Positions 9,198-16,895 of a DNA stretch of 64,000 bases are shown here, in pieces. Under the pieces are notes generated by a model that searched no databases, was not told where the DNA came from, and saw nothing but the letters and a program-made list of their open reading frames with translations. The stretch is taken from NCBI GenBank assembly GCA_020847555.1, contig JADLBT010000169.1, positions 8,684 to 72,683 of the forward strand, read 5' to 3'. The stretch comes from Gemmataceae bacterium. GTDB lineage: Bacteria > Planctomycetota > Planctomycetia > Gemmatales > Gemmataceae. Numbering within the stretch: position 1 is the stretch's first letter; each line of letters starts with the position of its first letter. The position numbers were made by a program, and so were the translations under genes.

Positions 9198-10486
9198 TGG
9201 GACCGGACGCGATTCCTGCTGAACTGCCGCTGGCGCTGCGCCGTATCATCGTGGGGGTCTTTTGCAGCGTGCCGTGTGCCCTGCTGGGCTGCTACCTCGT
9301 GCTGCGCCGCATGAGCCTGCTCGGCGACGCGATCAGCCACGCGGTCCTGCCGGGCATCGCGGTGGCGTTCCTGCTGACCGGACGGCTCACCGGCATGCCG
9401 ATCGTGCTCGGGGCGATGGCGGTCGGTGTGCTGACGGCGGTACTGACGCAGACGATCTATCGATTCGGGAACGTGCCGGAGGACGCGAGCCTGGGGGTGG
9501 TGTTCGCGTCGCTGTTTGCGGTCGGCGTGATTCTGCTCAACCGGGCGGCACGCGGCACCGACCTCGATCCCGACTGCGTCCTGTACGGCCGCTTCGAGCT
9601 GACCGTCCTCGAAACCGAGCCGGTGCTGGGGCTGCGCCTGCCGGCCGTTCTGACAACGATGGTGCCGACGCTGGCGCTGACGCTATTTTTCATCGGCGTC
9701 TTCTGGAAGGAGCTGAAGGTTGCCTCGTTCGACCCGGCCCTGGCGAGTGCGATGGGGCTCAACGCGACGATCGTTCACTACCTGCTGATGGGCATGGTGG
9801 CGGCGGTAACGGTCGCCTCGTTCGAGGCGGTTGGTTCGATCCTGGTCGTGGCGATGCTGATCGTGCCGGCGGCGACCGCCCAGCTCCTGACCGATCGGCT
9901 CGGCTCGATGCTGCTGCTCGCGTCCGGGGTGGCGGTGGTGGCGGCGGTGTTCGGCCACCTGCTGTCCGCAGAGGCGCTGTTCGACAGCCAGATGTCGGCG
10001 ATGATGGCGGTGGTGGCGGGCGCCCAGTTCGTGCTGGCGGTCCTGTTCGCGCCGCGCTACGGCGTGCTGAGCAAGATCCTGCGGACCGCCCAGTTGGCGC
10101 TGCGCATCGTGGCCGAGGACGTGCTCGCGGCGCTGTACCGGGCCGAGGAGGCGCGCGGGGCGCCGGCGGCGGCCGCGGTGCCGGCCGGTTGGCGAGGGCG
10201 GCTGGCGCGCTGGGTGCTGCGGCGTCAGGGGCAAGTGACGAACGAGGCAGGGGAATTGCGACTGACGGCAGCGGGACGGCGGCGGGCCGAGTCGCTGGTG
10301 CGCTCCCACCGGCTGTGGGAGGCGTACCTGGCGGAGAACATTGACCTTCCGCTCGATCACCTGCACGACGCGGCCGAGCGGATGGAGCACTACGTCGGCT
10401 CGGAGTTGCAGAAGGAACTGGAGGCCGAGTTGCAACGGCCCGGTCTCGATCCACACGGCAAGCCGATCCCGCCATCGCAGGGCTAA
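9197..10486 (+). CDS. Metal ABC transporter permease fused to a MntR/DtxR-like metal-sensing repressor domain
   Basis: 429 residues. Residues 1 to about 290 form an ABC-3 permease (motif GDAISHAVLPGIAVAF, last helix ending LFAPRYG). The C-terminal 140 residues follow the DtxR/MntR order: a helix-turn-helix-sized region, LTAAGRRRAESLV, SHRLWEAYL, then HDAAERMEH at about 390-398 and DPHGKPIP at about 418-425. In DtxR the matching helix is HDEACRWEH; here the metal-ligand Cys102 position is Glu, as in the manganese sensor MntR, while the flanking His and Glu-His ligands are kept. The tail therefore looks able to bind metal. Chlamydial YtgCR is a known permease-repressor fusion that is cleaved to free the repressor, and it is the best precedent. 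Cleavage here is not shown. Confidence 0.9.
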   Translation: MGPDAIPAELPLALRRIIVGVFCSVPCALLGCYLVLRRMSLLGDAISHAVLPGIAVAFLLTGRLTGMPIVLGAMAVGVLTAVLTQTIYRFGNVPEDASLGVVFASLFAVGVILLNRAARGTDLDPDCVLYGRFELTVLETEPVLGLRLPAVLTTMVPTLALTLFFIGVFWKELKVASFDPALASAMGLNATIVHYLLMGMVAAVTVASFEAVGSILVVAMLIVPAATAQLLTDRLGSMLLLASGVAVVAAVFGHLLSAEALFDSQMSAMMAVVAGAQFVLAVLFAPRYGVLSKILRTAQLALRIVAEDVLAALYRAEEARGAPAAAAVPAGWRGRLARWVLRRQGQVTNEAGELRLTAAGRRRAESLVRSHRLWEAYLAENIDLPLDHLHDAAERMEHYVGSELQKELEAELQRPGLDPHGKPIPPSQG

Positions 10487-10487
10487 C

Positions 10488-10556
10488 GTTTCGCGCAAAG
10501 ACGCAAAGAGCGCCAAGAACTAATTTCTTGGCGCTCTTTGCGTCTTTGCGCGAAAC
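10488..10556. repeat. Perfect 32-bp inverted repeat with 5-base loop (CGCAAAGACGCAAAG type), likely bidirectional terminator
   Basis: Arms 10488-10519 and 10525-10556 are perfectly complementary over 32 bases, with the loop CTAAT. The arm contains CGCAAAGACGCAAAGAG, an internal tandem of CGCAAAG. It sits exactly between the convergent stop codons of the permease-repressor gene (10486) and the DUF4198/DUF3386 gene (10559), so it can end transcription in both directions. Its perfection suggests a mobile or recently copied palindromic element. Confidence 0.85.
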
Positions 10557-10558
10557 AC

Positions 10559-11974
10559 TCAGCGCAGCAGCTTGAAGCCACTCAGCGTGATCGTCCGGGC
10601 GTCGAAGCTCGTCGGCGCGGCGCCGGGCGTCGGCGACGAAAGTTGCGGGAGCCCGGTCGCGGTCACCACCAGCGTCGTCTGCGGCAGGTCGTAGGCGCCG
10701 ACGCGCTGCCAGGTGTGGTGAAACGCGGCCGAGCTGCGCAGCGCCCCGGTCTTCAGATCCCACGTGTTCACGACATACGAGACCGGCACAAACTTCTTCT
10801 CTCTGTTCAGCCGGTTCTCCAGCACCGTGATCGTGAAGCGCGCGTCTTTCATTTGCCGGTTCACCTCGATGATTTGCCGATCGCGAATGCGGTAGCCGGA
10901 GTGCAGCTCGTCGTTCAGCACGCGGATCGCGCGCCCGAGCGGGTGGTTGGCGTTGTCGTCAACGAAGGCGCACGGCGTGTCGCGCTCGGCGCTGTTGTCG
11001 AGGCGGTGATCGACCGCCGACTGCAGCTGCCGATGGACCCAGCTCCTCAGCGTCGGGTCGGGCAGGTCCACCTTGACGTTGCCGGTGGCCGCCACCTCGA
11101 CCTTGCCCTTGACGACCTTGCCGCCGTGATTCACCTCCAGGGCGGCGGTGAACCCGGGGAAGTCGTTCCAGTTCGCCCGCGCGGCCCGCGCCTCGCGCAG
11201 CAGTTTCGTCGCGACCGGGTCCGCCTTGACGGCAGGCTGCGCCGCGTCCGCGGCAGGCGCCGCCCCGCGCGCCACGCGGCCGACCGGGAAGGTCAGGGTG
11301 GCGTAGTAACGAACCTCCCTGTACTTCTTGCCGGCGTGCTCGCCCTCCTTCGTGACGACGTGACGGGCGCGGATCGCGTAGAGGCCGCTGCCCTTCGGCT
11401 CCCCCAGCGCGACGAACCCCTCCGCGTCGGTCTTGCTCTCGGTCGCCTCATCCTGGCCCGGCGCCCGCACCGCCACCTCGGCGCCGGCGAGCGGTTTACC
11501 CTGCCAGAGCACGCGCGCCTTCGACTTCCCCTCAACGAGCACCACCTCCAGATGCACCCGCCCCGACGGCTTCCAGAAGGCCGCGGGCGAGCGCTGCGGG
11601 GTGGCGCCGATCAGCGCCTTCGGGAGATAGACCATCAGGTACGGGTCGCTCTTGCCGCGCTGCACGACTCCGTACAGGCAAGAGCCGACGAGCACGTGCG
11701 CCCCCTTGCCCGGCGGCACCGCGACCAGGGCATTCTTCCCCTTGACCGGGGTCAGTTTCAGGCGGGTGACCTCCTTCCCGTCGCCGACCGAGACGAGTTC
11801 CGTTGCGGCGATTTTGGTGATCGGGACGTTCGGGTCGGGCTGCAGATCATCGCTGAAGATGACCTGCGCGCCTGTCCCTTCCGGACCCTCCAGGGGGACG
11901 ATCCATACGAAGTGGGTCTGCGCCGGCACGGCGCAGACGGCCAGCAGCAGGAGCGCACCGCACCATCGTTTCAT
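10559..11974 (-). CDS. Secreted DUF4198/DUF3386-like protein
   Basis: 471 residues from ATG 11974, preceded by GAGGA at good spacing. A signal peptide (MKRWCGALLLLAVCAVPAQT) is followed by HFVWIVP, the usual beginning of DUF4198 domains, which are found in periplasmic proteins often linked to nickel, cobalt or iron uptake. Residues about 90-200 form the beta-sandwich-like part. From about 240 the protein matches DUF3386 in style (LREARAARANWNDFPGF, RIRDRQIIEVNRQM, SYVVNTWDLKTGAL). It is convergent with the metal ABC operon and divergent from hemP, which supports a metal-related role by context only. No catalytic residues are recognised. Confidence 0.72.
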   Translation of the reverse strand: MKRWCGALLLLAVCAVPAQTHFVWIVPLEGPEGTGAQVIFSDDLQPDPNVPITKIAATELVSVGDGKEVTRLKLTPVKGKNALVAVPPGKGAHVLVGSCLYGVVQRGKSDPYLMVYLPKALIGATPQRSPAAFWKPSGRVHLEVVLVEGKSKARVLWQGKPLAGAEVAVRAPGQDEATESKTDAEGFVALGEPKGSGLYAIRARHVVTKEGEHAGKKYREVRYYATLTFPVGRVARGAAPAADAAQPAVKADPVATKLLREARAARANWNDFPGFTAALEVNHGGKVVKGKVEVAATGNVKVDLPDPTLRSWVHRQLQSAVDHRLDNSAERDTPCAFVDDNANHPLGRAIRVLNDELHSGYRIRDRQIIEVNRQMKDARFTITVLENRLNREKKFVPVSYVVNTWDLKTGALRSSAAFHHTWQRVGAYDLPQTTLVVTATGLPQLSSPTPGAAPTSFDARTITLSGFKLLR

Positions 11975-12073
11975 GACAGGTTCCTCGCAGGGGGGAGGTA
12001 AGAAGAACGCGAAAGCGTTCGACCTGGGCACGGGGAATCATAGCCTCGTCGTGGCGTGCTGCCCAGAGCGTTG

Positions 12074-12134
12074 TTGAGATTTTGTCTCATTTGGCTAAAT
12101 TGGTTCTTGACACACTGTCTCAACAAGGTAGGAT
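12074..12134 (+). promoter_or_regulatory. hemP promoter with two Fur-like TTGAGA-N5-TCTCAA palindromes
   Basis: TTGACA (12107-12112) and TAGGAT (12129-12134) are separated by 16 bases and form a good sigma-70 promoter about 26 bases upstream of the hemP start. Two palindromes of the same design lie 33 bases apart: TTGAGATTTTGTCTCAT at 12074-12090 and TTGACACACTGTCTCAA at 12107-12123. Both fit TGAGA-N5-TCTCA, the 7-1-7 layout of Fur boxes. The second covers the -35 and the spacer, as expected for an iron-responsive repressor. This short stretch is also much more AT-rich than its surroundings. Confidence 0.65.
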
Positions 12135-12166
12135 GCTGCGAGGAGCCCGCCCGAGGAGACATTGCC

Positions 12167-12346
12167 GTGACCGAACCACGCACGCCGGACCAGCGGCGCG
12201 AGACGCCGCAGGAGATGTCGGGAGAGAGGCGCGTGATCGACGCGCGGCAGCTGTTCGGCGAGCAGCAGGAAGTGTGGATCGAGCACGAAGGGGCCTGCTA
12301 CCGGCTGCGCATCACGCGCCGCGGGAAGCTCATCCTGCAGAAGTGA
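12167..12346 (+). CDS. hemP: Hemin uptake protein HemP
   Basis: 59 residues from GTG 12167, with GAGGAG at 12153-12158. The C-terminal half carries the HemP signature: RRVIDARQLFGEQQEVWIEH, then YRLRITRRGKLIL with the usual GKLIL-K end. HemP is a very small cytoplasmic protein found in iron and heme uptake regulons; in some bacteria it activates heme receptor genes. The paired Fur-like sites upstream fit iron control. The frame is open further upstream, to about 12056, but that extension would pass through the predicted promoter. Confidence 0.87.
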   Translation: MTEPRTPDQRRETPQEMSGERRVIDARQLFGEQQEVWIEHEGACYRLRITRRGKLILQK

Positions 12347-12356
12347 CAGCCCGCTG

Positions 12357-13037
12357 TCACATGAGAAGAACCTTGTGCGGATCGATCGGCGCGCCGCGCC
12401 ACAGCTGGAACCAGCCGCTTTCGGTGTCCATCTCGACGAACAGGAACTGCTGGACCGGCTGACCGGCCTCGTCCTTGATCTCGCGCCAGTAATCCCAGTA
12501 CTCGATGCCGACGCGCTGCACCTCGCCGGTCTGCACCTTGCCGTCCTTGTTCGCGTCGCGCAGGACCGCGACCTCGGCCCGGTACGATCCGCGCACGTCG
12601 TGGATGCGGCGGTACTCCTCCTGCACCACGTCGTCCTGGCGCACCTGGAACAGTCCGGTGTCGTCGCGAACGACGTCGTGCAGTCCCTGGTCGTAGCCCA
12701 TCTCGTCGTACAGTTTCAGCAGCAGCGCGTCGTGTGTCAGCCCACTGACGCGAGTCGGGTCGTCCACCGGGTTGAGGCGCAGCCGCAAGGACACGTCCTC
12801 GCCGCCGAGGGGGCGGGCGAGCAGGACGTAATCGACGGACAGGAAGTCCTTGCCGCGGAGGCGCCGGCGAGACGCGCGGATCTCCTGGATGAAGAAGTTG
12901 AAGTCGCGCAGGTCGATCGTGTCAATCATGACCGCGTTGCCGACGCGGGCCTTGAGCGGGTTGTAGAACTTGAACTCGACGGGGCCGCCGGCCAGCCACT
13001 CGGTCAGCATCTCCCACAACGTCTTGCCGCGAGCCAT
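12357..13037 (-). CDS. Conserved-looking hypothetical protein, 226 residues
   Basis: Starts at ATG 13037 behind a GAGGGGAAG ribosome-binding site. No signal peptide or membrane segment is visible. It opens with KTLWEMLTEWLAGGPVEFKF and contains paired charged strands, including one reading DANKDGKVQTGEV that resembles a single calcium-binding dockerin/EF-hand-like loop (D-A-N-K-D-G-K). It ends only 10 bases from the convergent hemP stop. I do not recognise the family. Its composition (balanced charge, few low-complexity tracts) and high third-position GC support a real gene. Confidence 0.7.
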   Translation of the reverse strand: MARGKTLWEMLTEWLAGGPVEFKFYNPLKARVGNAVMIDTIDLRDFNFFIQEIRASRRRLRGKDFLSVDYVLLARPLGGEDVSLRLRLNPVDDPTRVSGLTHDALLLKLYDEMGYDQGLHDVVRDDTGLFQVRQDDVVQEEYRRIHDVRGSYRAEVAVLRDANKDGKVQTGEVQRVGIEYWDYWREIKDEAGQPVQQFLFVEMDTESGWFQLWRGAPIDPHKVLLM

Positions 13038-13253
13038 GACGCTTCCCCTCGTGAGAACCCGGCGTCGCTCCCCGGCGCTGTGTCCGGGCGGCGAAGCGGT
13101 CCGCCCACCCTGTCATACACCCGCGGGCCGCCGGCGCCCAGCTTTCTCCGGCCGGGCGGGCGGTGGGATCATTCCCGGCTGAACAGCCTGAACTGGGCGC
13201 TCGTGTGGCGTGCCGACCGGATGCCAGAGGAGTACCGCGGCGCCCTCTCCCGC

Positions 13254-14387
13254 TCACCCGTCCGCCATCGCCAGCCGCTGACGGATCGGCGGGTGGTCGT
13301 AGAACAGCCACGCGACCAGCGGGTTCGGGTCCGGGTCCGACTTGTTCAACCGCGCCAGCTTGACGAACGCCGCGCGGTAGGCCCGCGGGTCGCGTGTGCG
13401 GTCCAGCGCGTAGCGGTCGCACTGGCGCTCGAAGAACCGGCTGATCGCGTTCTGCACCGGACCCAGCGCCAGCCCGAACAGCGTCAGCACCAGCAGCACC
13501 AGGGGCAGCGCCGCCGGATCGTTGAACGCGGTGTAACCGAGGCGCTCGGCGCCGGCCCGCAACACCCAGTCCACCACCCAGAACCCGACCGCCGAGAGCA
13601 CCACGCTCCAGGCGATCATCTTCGGGAGGTGGTGGTGGACGTGGTGGCCGACCTCGTGGGCAAACACCACCTCGATCTCCTCGGGGGTGAACTGCTCCAG
13701 CAGCGTGTCGCCGAGCAGCACGCGCCGCGTCCGCCCCAGCCCGGCCAGGGCCGCGTTCGCCTTGCGCGTCTCCGCGCTGAGGTGCAGCCGGTAGACGCCC
13801 TCGACGGCCAGCCCGGTCCCCTCGAACAGGTGACGCAGTCGCGCCTCCAGCGCCGCGTCCTCCAGGCGCGTCACCTTGTAGAACAGCGGCAGGATGACGA
13901 CCGGCAACAGGCGCCCCAGCACCAGGGTGACCGCCAGCCACCCGACCGCCGCCCACACCCACCACGGCTCGGTGAACCGCAGCAGCGCGTACAGCCCAAA
14001 CAGAAGGGGCAGGCCGATCACCCCGCCGACGAGGTAACCCTTGAGCGTCCGCCACACCCACTGCCCGAGCGTCTGGTTGCTCAGCTGATAGCGGTGTTCG
14101 AGGACGTACCCCGACCAGAACGCCAGCGGCAGGGTCAGCAGTTCCAGCCCGACGCCAACCACTGCGGCGACCACGAACAGCCTCAGCCACTCGCCTTCTC
14201 CCAGCCACGCGCGGAGCGAGGCATCCAGGCGCGGGCCGACCTCGAGGGCCATGAGCGTCAGGAACCCGAGGCTCAGCAGAGTGTTCCCGAGCGCGGCGGT
14301 CAGCTTCTGCCGCTGGTAGCGCTTCACTTCCGGCGGGGTTGGTTCGAGTTCGGTGGGGTGGGGCGGGACGGTGGGGAGAGGTTCCAT
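13254..14387 (-). CDS. M48-family membrane zinc metallopeptidase (Ste24/HtpX-like)
   Basis: 377 residues from ATG 14387. Several membrane segments precede the catalytic motif HEVGHH in VVFAHEVGHHVHHHLPKM, and a second hydrophobic pair follows. The downstream ERQCDRYAL provides the third zinc-ligand region (E...D), as in Ste24/CAAX-type M48A proteases, and the C-terminal YDHPPIRQRL is the family's typical end. These proteins cleave membrane or misfolded proteins at the inner membrane. The frame extends in front of this ATG, but the added residues are not membrane-like or conserved. The 215 bases between it and the upstream hypothetical gene show nothing recognisable. Confidence 0.9.
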   Translation of the reverse strand: MEPLPTVPPHPTELEPTPPEVKRYQRQKLTAALGNTLLSLGFLTLMALEVGPRLDASLRAWLGEGEWLRLFVVAAVVGVGLELLTLPLAFWSGYVLEHRYQLSNQTLGQWVWRTLKGYLVGGVIGLPLLFGLYALLRFTEPWWVWAAVGWLAVTLVLGRLLPVVILPLFYKVTRLEDAALEARLRHLFEGTGLAVEGVYRLHLSAETRKANAALAGLGRTRRVLLGDTLLEQFTPEEIEVVFAHEVGHHVHHHLPKMIAWSVVLSAVGFWVVDWVLRAGAERLGYTAFNDPAALPLVLLVLTLFGLALGPVQNAISRFFERQCDRYALDRTRDPRAYRAAFVKLARLNKSDPDPNPLVAWLFYDHPPIRQRLAMADG

Positions 14388-14581
14388 GCAACAGTACCGT
14401 GCGAGAGCGGGATCCGGCGGTGGTGTCCAGTTCATTATAGGGGGCGTGGCACCGTTGTTGGGCGCGGCACCACCCCCGTGGGCCACCCGACACAAACCCG
14501 TAATCCGCACTGGCCGCGCCGGCGCGGATTCGCTATGGTAACGGTTCGGTTTATCAAGCCAAACCAGCAAGGGCACGAGCC

Positions 14582-14959
14582 ATGTACGCGGTGTTTGAGG
14601 ACGGTTCGCGGCAGTACCTCGTCAGCGAAGGCGATGTGGTCAAGGTCGATTACCGCGAAACCGAGGAGGGCGATCAGGTCGAGTTCAACCGGATCCTCCT
14701 GTACCAGAAGGACGGCGATACCCGCATCGGTCAGCCGGCCGTCGAGGGCGCGCGCGTCGTCGCCGAGGTGATCGACCACCCGTCCACGAAACTCTATATC
14801 CAGAAGTTCCGGCGCCGGAAGAACTCGCGCCGGCTGCGCGGCCACCGCCAGCACTACACCCGGGTGCAGATTCAGTCGATCCTGCTGCCGGGCGAGCAGC
14901 CGCGCCCCCGCGAGGAGGCGCAGGCCCCCGCCGGCGAGCCGGCCCCGGCCCAGAGCTGA
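14582..14959 (+). CDS. rplU: 50S ribosomal protein L21
   Basis: 125 residues. The N-terminus YAVFEDGSRQYLVSEGDVVKV and the C-terminal KFRRRKNSRRLRGHRQHYT are diagnostic of bL21, which binds 23S rRNA. The last 20 residues are an Ala/Pro/Glu-rich extension. rpmA (L27), its usual neighbour, is not directly downstream, which is unusual. The 5' leader contains a small GGTTT/AAACC stem just before the start, in a position where L21 leaders of other bacteria are regulated, but it is too short to call. Confidence 0.96.
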   Translation: MYAVFEDGSRQYLVSEGDVVKVDYRETEEGDQVEFNRILLYQKDGDTRIGQPAVEGARVVAEVIDHPSTKLYIQKFRRRKNSRRLRGHRQHYTRVQIQSILLPGEQPRPREEAQAPAGEPAPAQS

Positions 14960-14984
14960 GGCCCGGGACGCTGAACTCAGGAAC

Positions 14985-15030
14985 GGGCCGCGGGCGCCGG
15001 AGGCCTATTTCCCTCCGGCGCCCGCGGCCC
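14985..15030. terminator. Strong bidirectional hairpin terminator between rplU and surE
   Basis: A perfect 19-bp GC-rich inverted repeat (14985-15003 with 15012-15030) with an 8-base loop lies between the convergent ends of rplU and surE. There is only a short T-run (CTTTG) on the plus side, so termination may rely on the hairpin alone. Confidence 0.75.
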
Positions 15031-15049
15031 GCTTTGCGCCCCGCTTCGG

Positions 15050-15736
15050 TCAGAACAGCGCGACCTGCGTCACCGCAATCTTCCCGCCAAAGCACACAGC
15101 GACATCGTGCCCCGGCGCCCGGCGGCGCTGGTGATAGTCGCCGTTGTAATGGAACCACTCGCCGTCCAGGCGGAAGCTCAGCGGCAGCGGGGCCGGGTCG
15201 AGGGGGCAGTACACGACCTCGGGCCGGTCGGCGCCCGGATCGAGGTGCGGCAGATTTACGTTCCAGAAGCGACCAGGTGGGCACGGCTGCCCGATCAGGT
15301 CGCACAGCACCGGCCGAAGCCACGCCGCCGCCCGCTGCCAGTCGATCTCCCGACCGCGGCGGTGGTAGTGCGAGAACGCGATGCCCGGGACGCCGTGCAG
15401 CACCGCCTCGCGCACCGCCGCCACCGTGCCGGAGTGGTGGACGTCGGCACCCAGGTTCCCCCCGGCGTTGATACCCGAGAGAACCCACGCCACATCCGGG
15501 ATCAGGCCATGCAGCCCCACGCGGACGCAGTCGGCCGGCGTCCCGCAGACGGCATAGCGACCCTGCCCGCGCTGCTCGACGCGGATCGGCGCGCCGGTCG
15601 TGACCCGGTGGCTGCAGCCGGACAGGGGTTCGGCGGGCGCGGAAACCACCGGCGCGCCGACGGCCGCAGCCGCCGCAAAGAGGGCCGCAAGTCCCGGCGC
15701 GTCGATCCCGTCATCGTTGGTCAGGAGCAGTTTCAT
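15050..15736 (-). CDS. surE: 5'/3'-nucleotidase SurE
   Basis: 228 residues from ATG 15736. The N-terminus KLLLTNDDGIDAPG holds the two metal-binding Asp residues, SGCSHRVT the conserved Ser, and SGINAGGNLGADVHHSGTV the metal-ligand Asn and phosphate loop. SurE dephosphorylates nucleoside monophosphates and polyphosphate in the cytoplasm in a divalent-metal-dependent way and is linked to stationary-phase survival. A start 15 bases upstream (ATG 15751) is possible, but the chosen one matches the family. Confidence 0.95.
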   Translation of the reverse strand: MKLLLTNDDGIDAPGLAALFAAAAAVGAPVVSAPAEPLSGCSHRVTTGAPIRVEQRGQGRYAVCGTPADCVRVGLHGLIPDVAWVLSGINAGGNLGADVHHSGTVAAVREAVLHGVPGIAFSHYHRRGREIDWQRAAAWLRPVLCDLIGQPCPPGRFWNVNLPHLDPGADRPEVVYCPLDPAPLPLSFRLDGEWFHYNGDYHQRRRAPGHDVAVCFGGKIAVTQVALF

Positions 15737-15964
15737 CGTGCTGTAACTCATTGTATGAGGATCACCGCGCGACCTGAAGTCGCCGCGGCGAAACGGGCAC
15801 ACCCCGCACGCGCGGCAGCGCTTCCCCCTTTGCCTCTCCCCCTTTCCCCCTGACCCCCGCCCCCTTTTTTCCGATAATGCCCGCATGTGCCAGCGGTGGC
15901 TCCTTACCGCCTGGTCTCGACCGTGGCTGCCGGGGCTGCCGACACCCTGACGAAGGAGAGCGAG

Positions 15965-16786
15965 GTGCAGGAATTCCTACAGCAGTGGGGCTACCTGGGG
16001 GTGTTCCTCGCCATCGTCGGCACCGGCCTGGGCCTGCCGATCCCCGAGGAACTGCCGGTCGTCATCGGGGGGGGGCTGGCAGGGGGTGGGTCGGCCAGGT
16101 GGTGGATCATGCTGCCGGTCGCCATCGTCGCCGTCATCATCGGCGATAGCTTTCTTTACCTGATCGGCCGATTCTACGGCCCGCGCCTGCTCCAGTATCG
16201 GTGGGTCCGGACCAGGCTGCTCCCGGCGGATCGGCTGCAAAAGATCGAGAACAACTTCCAGAAGTACGGAGTCCGTATTCTCCTCTTCGCTCGCCTCACT
16301 CCCGGCATCCGGGCGCCGATCTTCCTGACCGCCGGCCTGACGAAGCTCTCGATGGCCCGCTTCCTGCTCGCCGACGGCATCTACGCCATCCCCGGGGTGA
16401 CGCTGCTGTTCTTCCTCGGATACTGGTTCGCCGAGGCGATGGTCGGCATCATCGAGGACATCGCCCACTTCAAGAACACCCTCATCCTCGTGGCCATCGG
16501 CCTGGTCGGGCTGTACGTTCTGTACCGCTTCCTGCGCCGCCCGGTGGTCACCGGCAGCCCCAGGGAGATGCCGAAGGCGATGGCGAAGATCGAGCGCGGC
16601 GTCGAGAAGGTGGTCAACACCGTGGAGGACGTGGCCACCATGATCATCCACCCGCAGAAGACGGGGACGTTTCAGGTCCGCAGGGACGAGAAGGGCGACC
16701 AGCCCCCTCCGGACGGCGAGGCGCCGCGTCCCGAGGCGCCGCAGCCCGAGCAGGCCCAGGAGCCCGGAACCCCGCCGCGAACCTAG
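15965..16786 (+). CDS. DedA/SNARE-associated family membrane protein
   Basis: 273 residues from GTG 15965, chosen because AAGGAG sits six bases upstream; the frame is open to 15887 without a better site. Residues 1-210 carry the DedA pattern: GTGLGLPIPEELPVVIGG, the re-entrant glycine-rich stretch, then FARLTPGIRAPIFLTAG (conserved R and G-x-R). These are flippase-type envelope proteins involved in lipid carrier or phospholipid translocation. After the last membrane segment (LYVLYRFL) a soluble tail of about 85 residues ends in Pro/Glu-rich sequence, longer than in most DedA proteins. Confidence 0.88.
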   Translation: MQEFLQQWGYLGVFLAIVGTGLGLPIPEELPVVIGGGLAGGGSARWWIMLPVAIVAVIIGDSFLYLIGRFYGPRLLQYRWVRTRLLPADRLQKIENNFQKYGVRILLFARLTPGIRAPIFLTAGLTKLSMARFLLADGIYAIPGVTLLFFLGYWFAEAMVGIIEDIAHFKNTLILVAIGLVGLYVLYRFLRRPVVTGSPREMPKAMAKIERGVEKVVNTVEDVATMIIHPQKTGTFQVRRDEKGDQPPPDGEAPRPEAPQPEQAQEPGTPPRT

Positions 16787-16787
16787 C

Positions 16788-16876
16788 GCAGGTTCAGAGA
16801 GATGGTGCGGAAGGGGTTTTCGTAAAGCCCACGGGCTTTCCAAACAACGGCTGCACACCACTCCCCTTGAACCTGC
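16788..16876. repeat. Composite palindromic repeat with GCAGGTTCA / TGAACCTGC ends and AAAGCCC-AC-GGGCTTT core
   Basis: GCAGGTTCA (16788-16796) is inverted at 16868-16876, and inside lies the perfect hairpin AAAGCCC-AC-GGGCTTT (16824-16839), the same core as the other palindromic repeats of this window. The end sequence reappears at 27332 in the form GCAGGTTCAAGGAGA. It lies between the DedA gene and ubiX and may terminate the DedA transcript. Confidence 0.65.
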
Positions 16877-16895
16877 ATTAGCGCCGCAACCCCAC

